The translations under genes were made by a program, and so were the position numbers. A stretch of 64,000 nt of DNA from Phytophthora colocasiae. Its lineage: Eukaryota > Oomycota > Peronosporomycetes > Peronosporales > Peronosporaceae. Below are positions 63,601 to 64,000 of the stretch, piece after piece. The notes under the pieces were generated by a model. It was not told where the DNA came from. It saw nothing but the letters and a program-made list of their open reading frames with translations, and searched no databases. The stretch spans positions 186,001 through 250,000 of the forward strand of contig JAGKQI010000059.1 of assembly GCA_018806915.1 (NCBI GenBank), given 5' to 3'. Every line of letters begins with the position of its first letter. Position 1 is the first letter of the stretch.

Positions 63601-64000
63601 TCCGCGGGTCGTTGTTCCGAACGACGAGGATCTGAAGTATGATATACTTCACGAGGCACACGATGTGCCTTCGAGTGGCCACTTGGGCCGAGAGAAGACC
63701 TATCATGGGGTATCTCTGATGTTTTGGTGGGCCCACATGTACAAGTGGGTGGCCAAGTACATCAAGACATGTGAAACATGTCAGCGCGTGAAGCCTGCGG
63801 GGCACGCGTCGGCTCCGCTGCAGAGCCTGCCAGTCCCACTGGACTGCTGGAAGTCGATGAGTCTCGACTTTGTCTTCGGCCTTCCGGCCGATGACCAGAA
63901 GAACACCGGCATTGTGGTGTTTGTATGCCGGTTGAGCAAGATGGTGCATCTTGCTCCGGTCTCTGAGACCATTACCGGGGAACAAACTGCGAAGTTGTTC
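60600..64000 (+). pseudogene. pol: B pol (frameshift and nonsense), 3' end outside
   Basis: Protease LIDSGASKNFARR and LGMPWLEKHEPWIDW in the -1 frame to TGA at 61290-61292; homology moves to another frame near 61260-61290. RT follows: LPPDRGIRHEIDLVPG, LDLVDGYYQILMRECDIPLT, then TGA at 62537-62539 where A has Arg (LF-R-PLRAF), then YFDD (about 62564-62575). RNase H has CDASDYAIGCALL, RNYPVHDKELL and TDYASLR (Tyr for His). Integrase begins GHLGREKTYHGVS ... CETCQRVKP, SLDFVFG; the window ends before the remaining catalytic residues. After 62540 the frame is open. Confidence 0.92.

Larger units (their letters stand above)
59215..64000 (+). mobile_element. Ty3/gypsy element B, 5' part
   Basis: 5' LTR 59215-59529, primer site 59532, gag, frameshift signal and pol into integrase, where the window ends. 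Related to A throughout (same tRNA primer, same motifs) but clearly a separate family. The 5 bp before the LTR are GCGCT. Confidence 0.93.

Noticed and set aside
1..64000. Host genes, rRNA, tRNA genes or bacterial operons
   Set aside because: Almost every long conserved frame is explained by a transposable element; none resembles a cellular gene. The intron and LTR elements exclude a prokaryotic source.

Overview
The window is a retrotransposon graveyard; I see no host gene. I recognise at least four Ty3/gypsy families, one Ty1/copia element, a further LTR element with an acidic gag-like gene, and two DNA-transposon relics. They are inserted into one another up to three deep. The lineage is probably an oomycete (Peronosporales-like). 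The grounds are chromodomain gypsy elements with G-rich polypurine tracts and TGTAAC-type LTR ends, a gypsy element with two RNase H domains (reported from oomycetes and from plant Tat elements), and a short 63-nt GT-AG intron. This is inference, not proof. Family letters (A, B, C, D, E, F) are my own labels.

Layout: 1-3637 is the 3' part of gypsy A0 (+), inserted in 3638-6874, the 5' part of gypsy C0 (-). 6875-8750 is a gypsy F remnant (RT fragment, antisense ORF, 3' LTR); its LTR holds a 611-bp TA-flanked DNA transposon at 8069-8679. 8751-15606 is element D, carrying an intact-looking copia element at 8795-13360 (identical 282-bp LTRs, target duplication GTTGT). 15673-36495 is a 5'-truncated gypsy A3 (+). 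Inside A3 sits gypsy A2 (-, 17057-32434, duplication CCTCG), and inside A2 sits gypsy A1 (+, 19235-27102, duplication CGGAT). A3 abuts E1, a C-related pol relic (36496-36723 and 58164-58447). E1 is split by gypsy A4 (-, 36724-58158, duplication CCAGC), and A4 is split by the 14-kb gypsy C1 (+, 39836-53860, duplication TAGT). 58448-58760 is a second F LTR piece, 58761-59214 a Tc1/mariner transposase relic, and 59215-64000 the 5' part of gypsy B (+).

Three observations stand out. First, three gypsy families carry antisense genes beside the 3' LTR, reading against gag-pol. In A the antisense ORF overlaps the chromodomain on the opposite strand. In C1 two adjacent antisense ORFs join in frame through a predicted 63-nt intron with a clean donor, branch site and acceptor, giving an 841-residue coiled-coil protein. 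In F a shorter antisense ORF has the same placement. Second, gag and pol are joined by predicted -1 ribosomal frameshift signals. Family A has GGGAAAC plus a perfect 10-bp hairpin, B has the same hairpin position and loop with compensatory stem changes, and C1 has GTTAAAC plus a two-tier stem. Third, the A copies share lesions (a 367-nt integrase deletion, a one-base RT insertion, a lost gag ATG) in combinations that do not follow one tree. This points to mobilisation in trans and template-switch recombination.

No element here is clearly fully intact. C1 has complete gag, pol and antisense reading frames and is the best candidate for recent autonomy. The copia element is the youngest by LTR identity but has several single-base frame lesions, mostly in T runs, that could be assembly errors.
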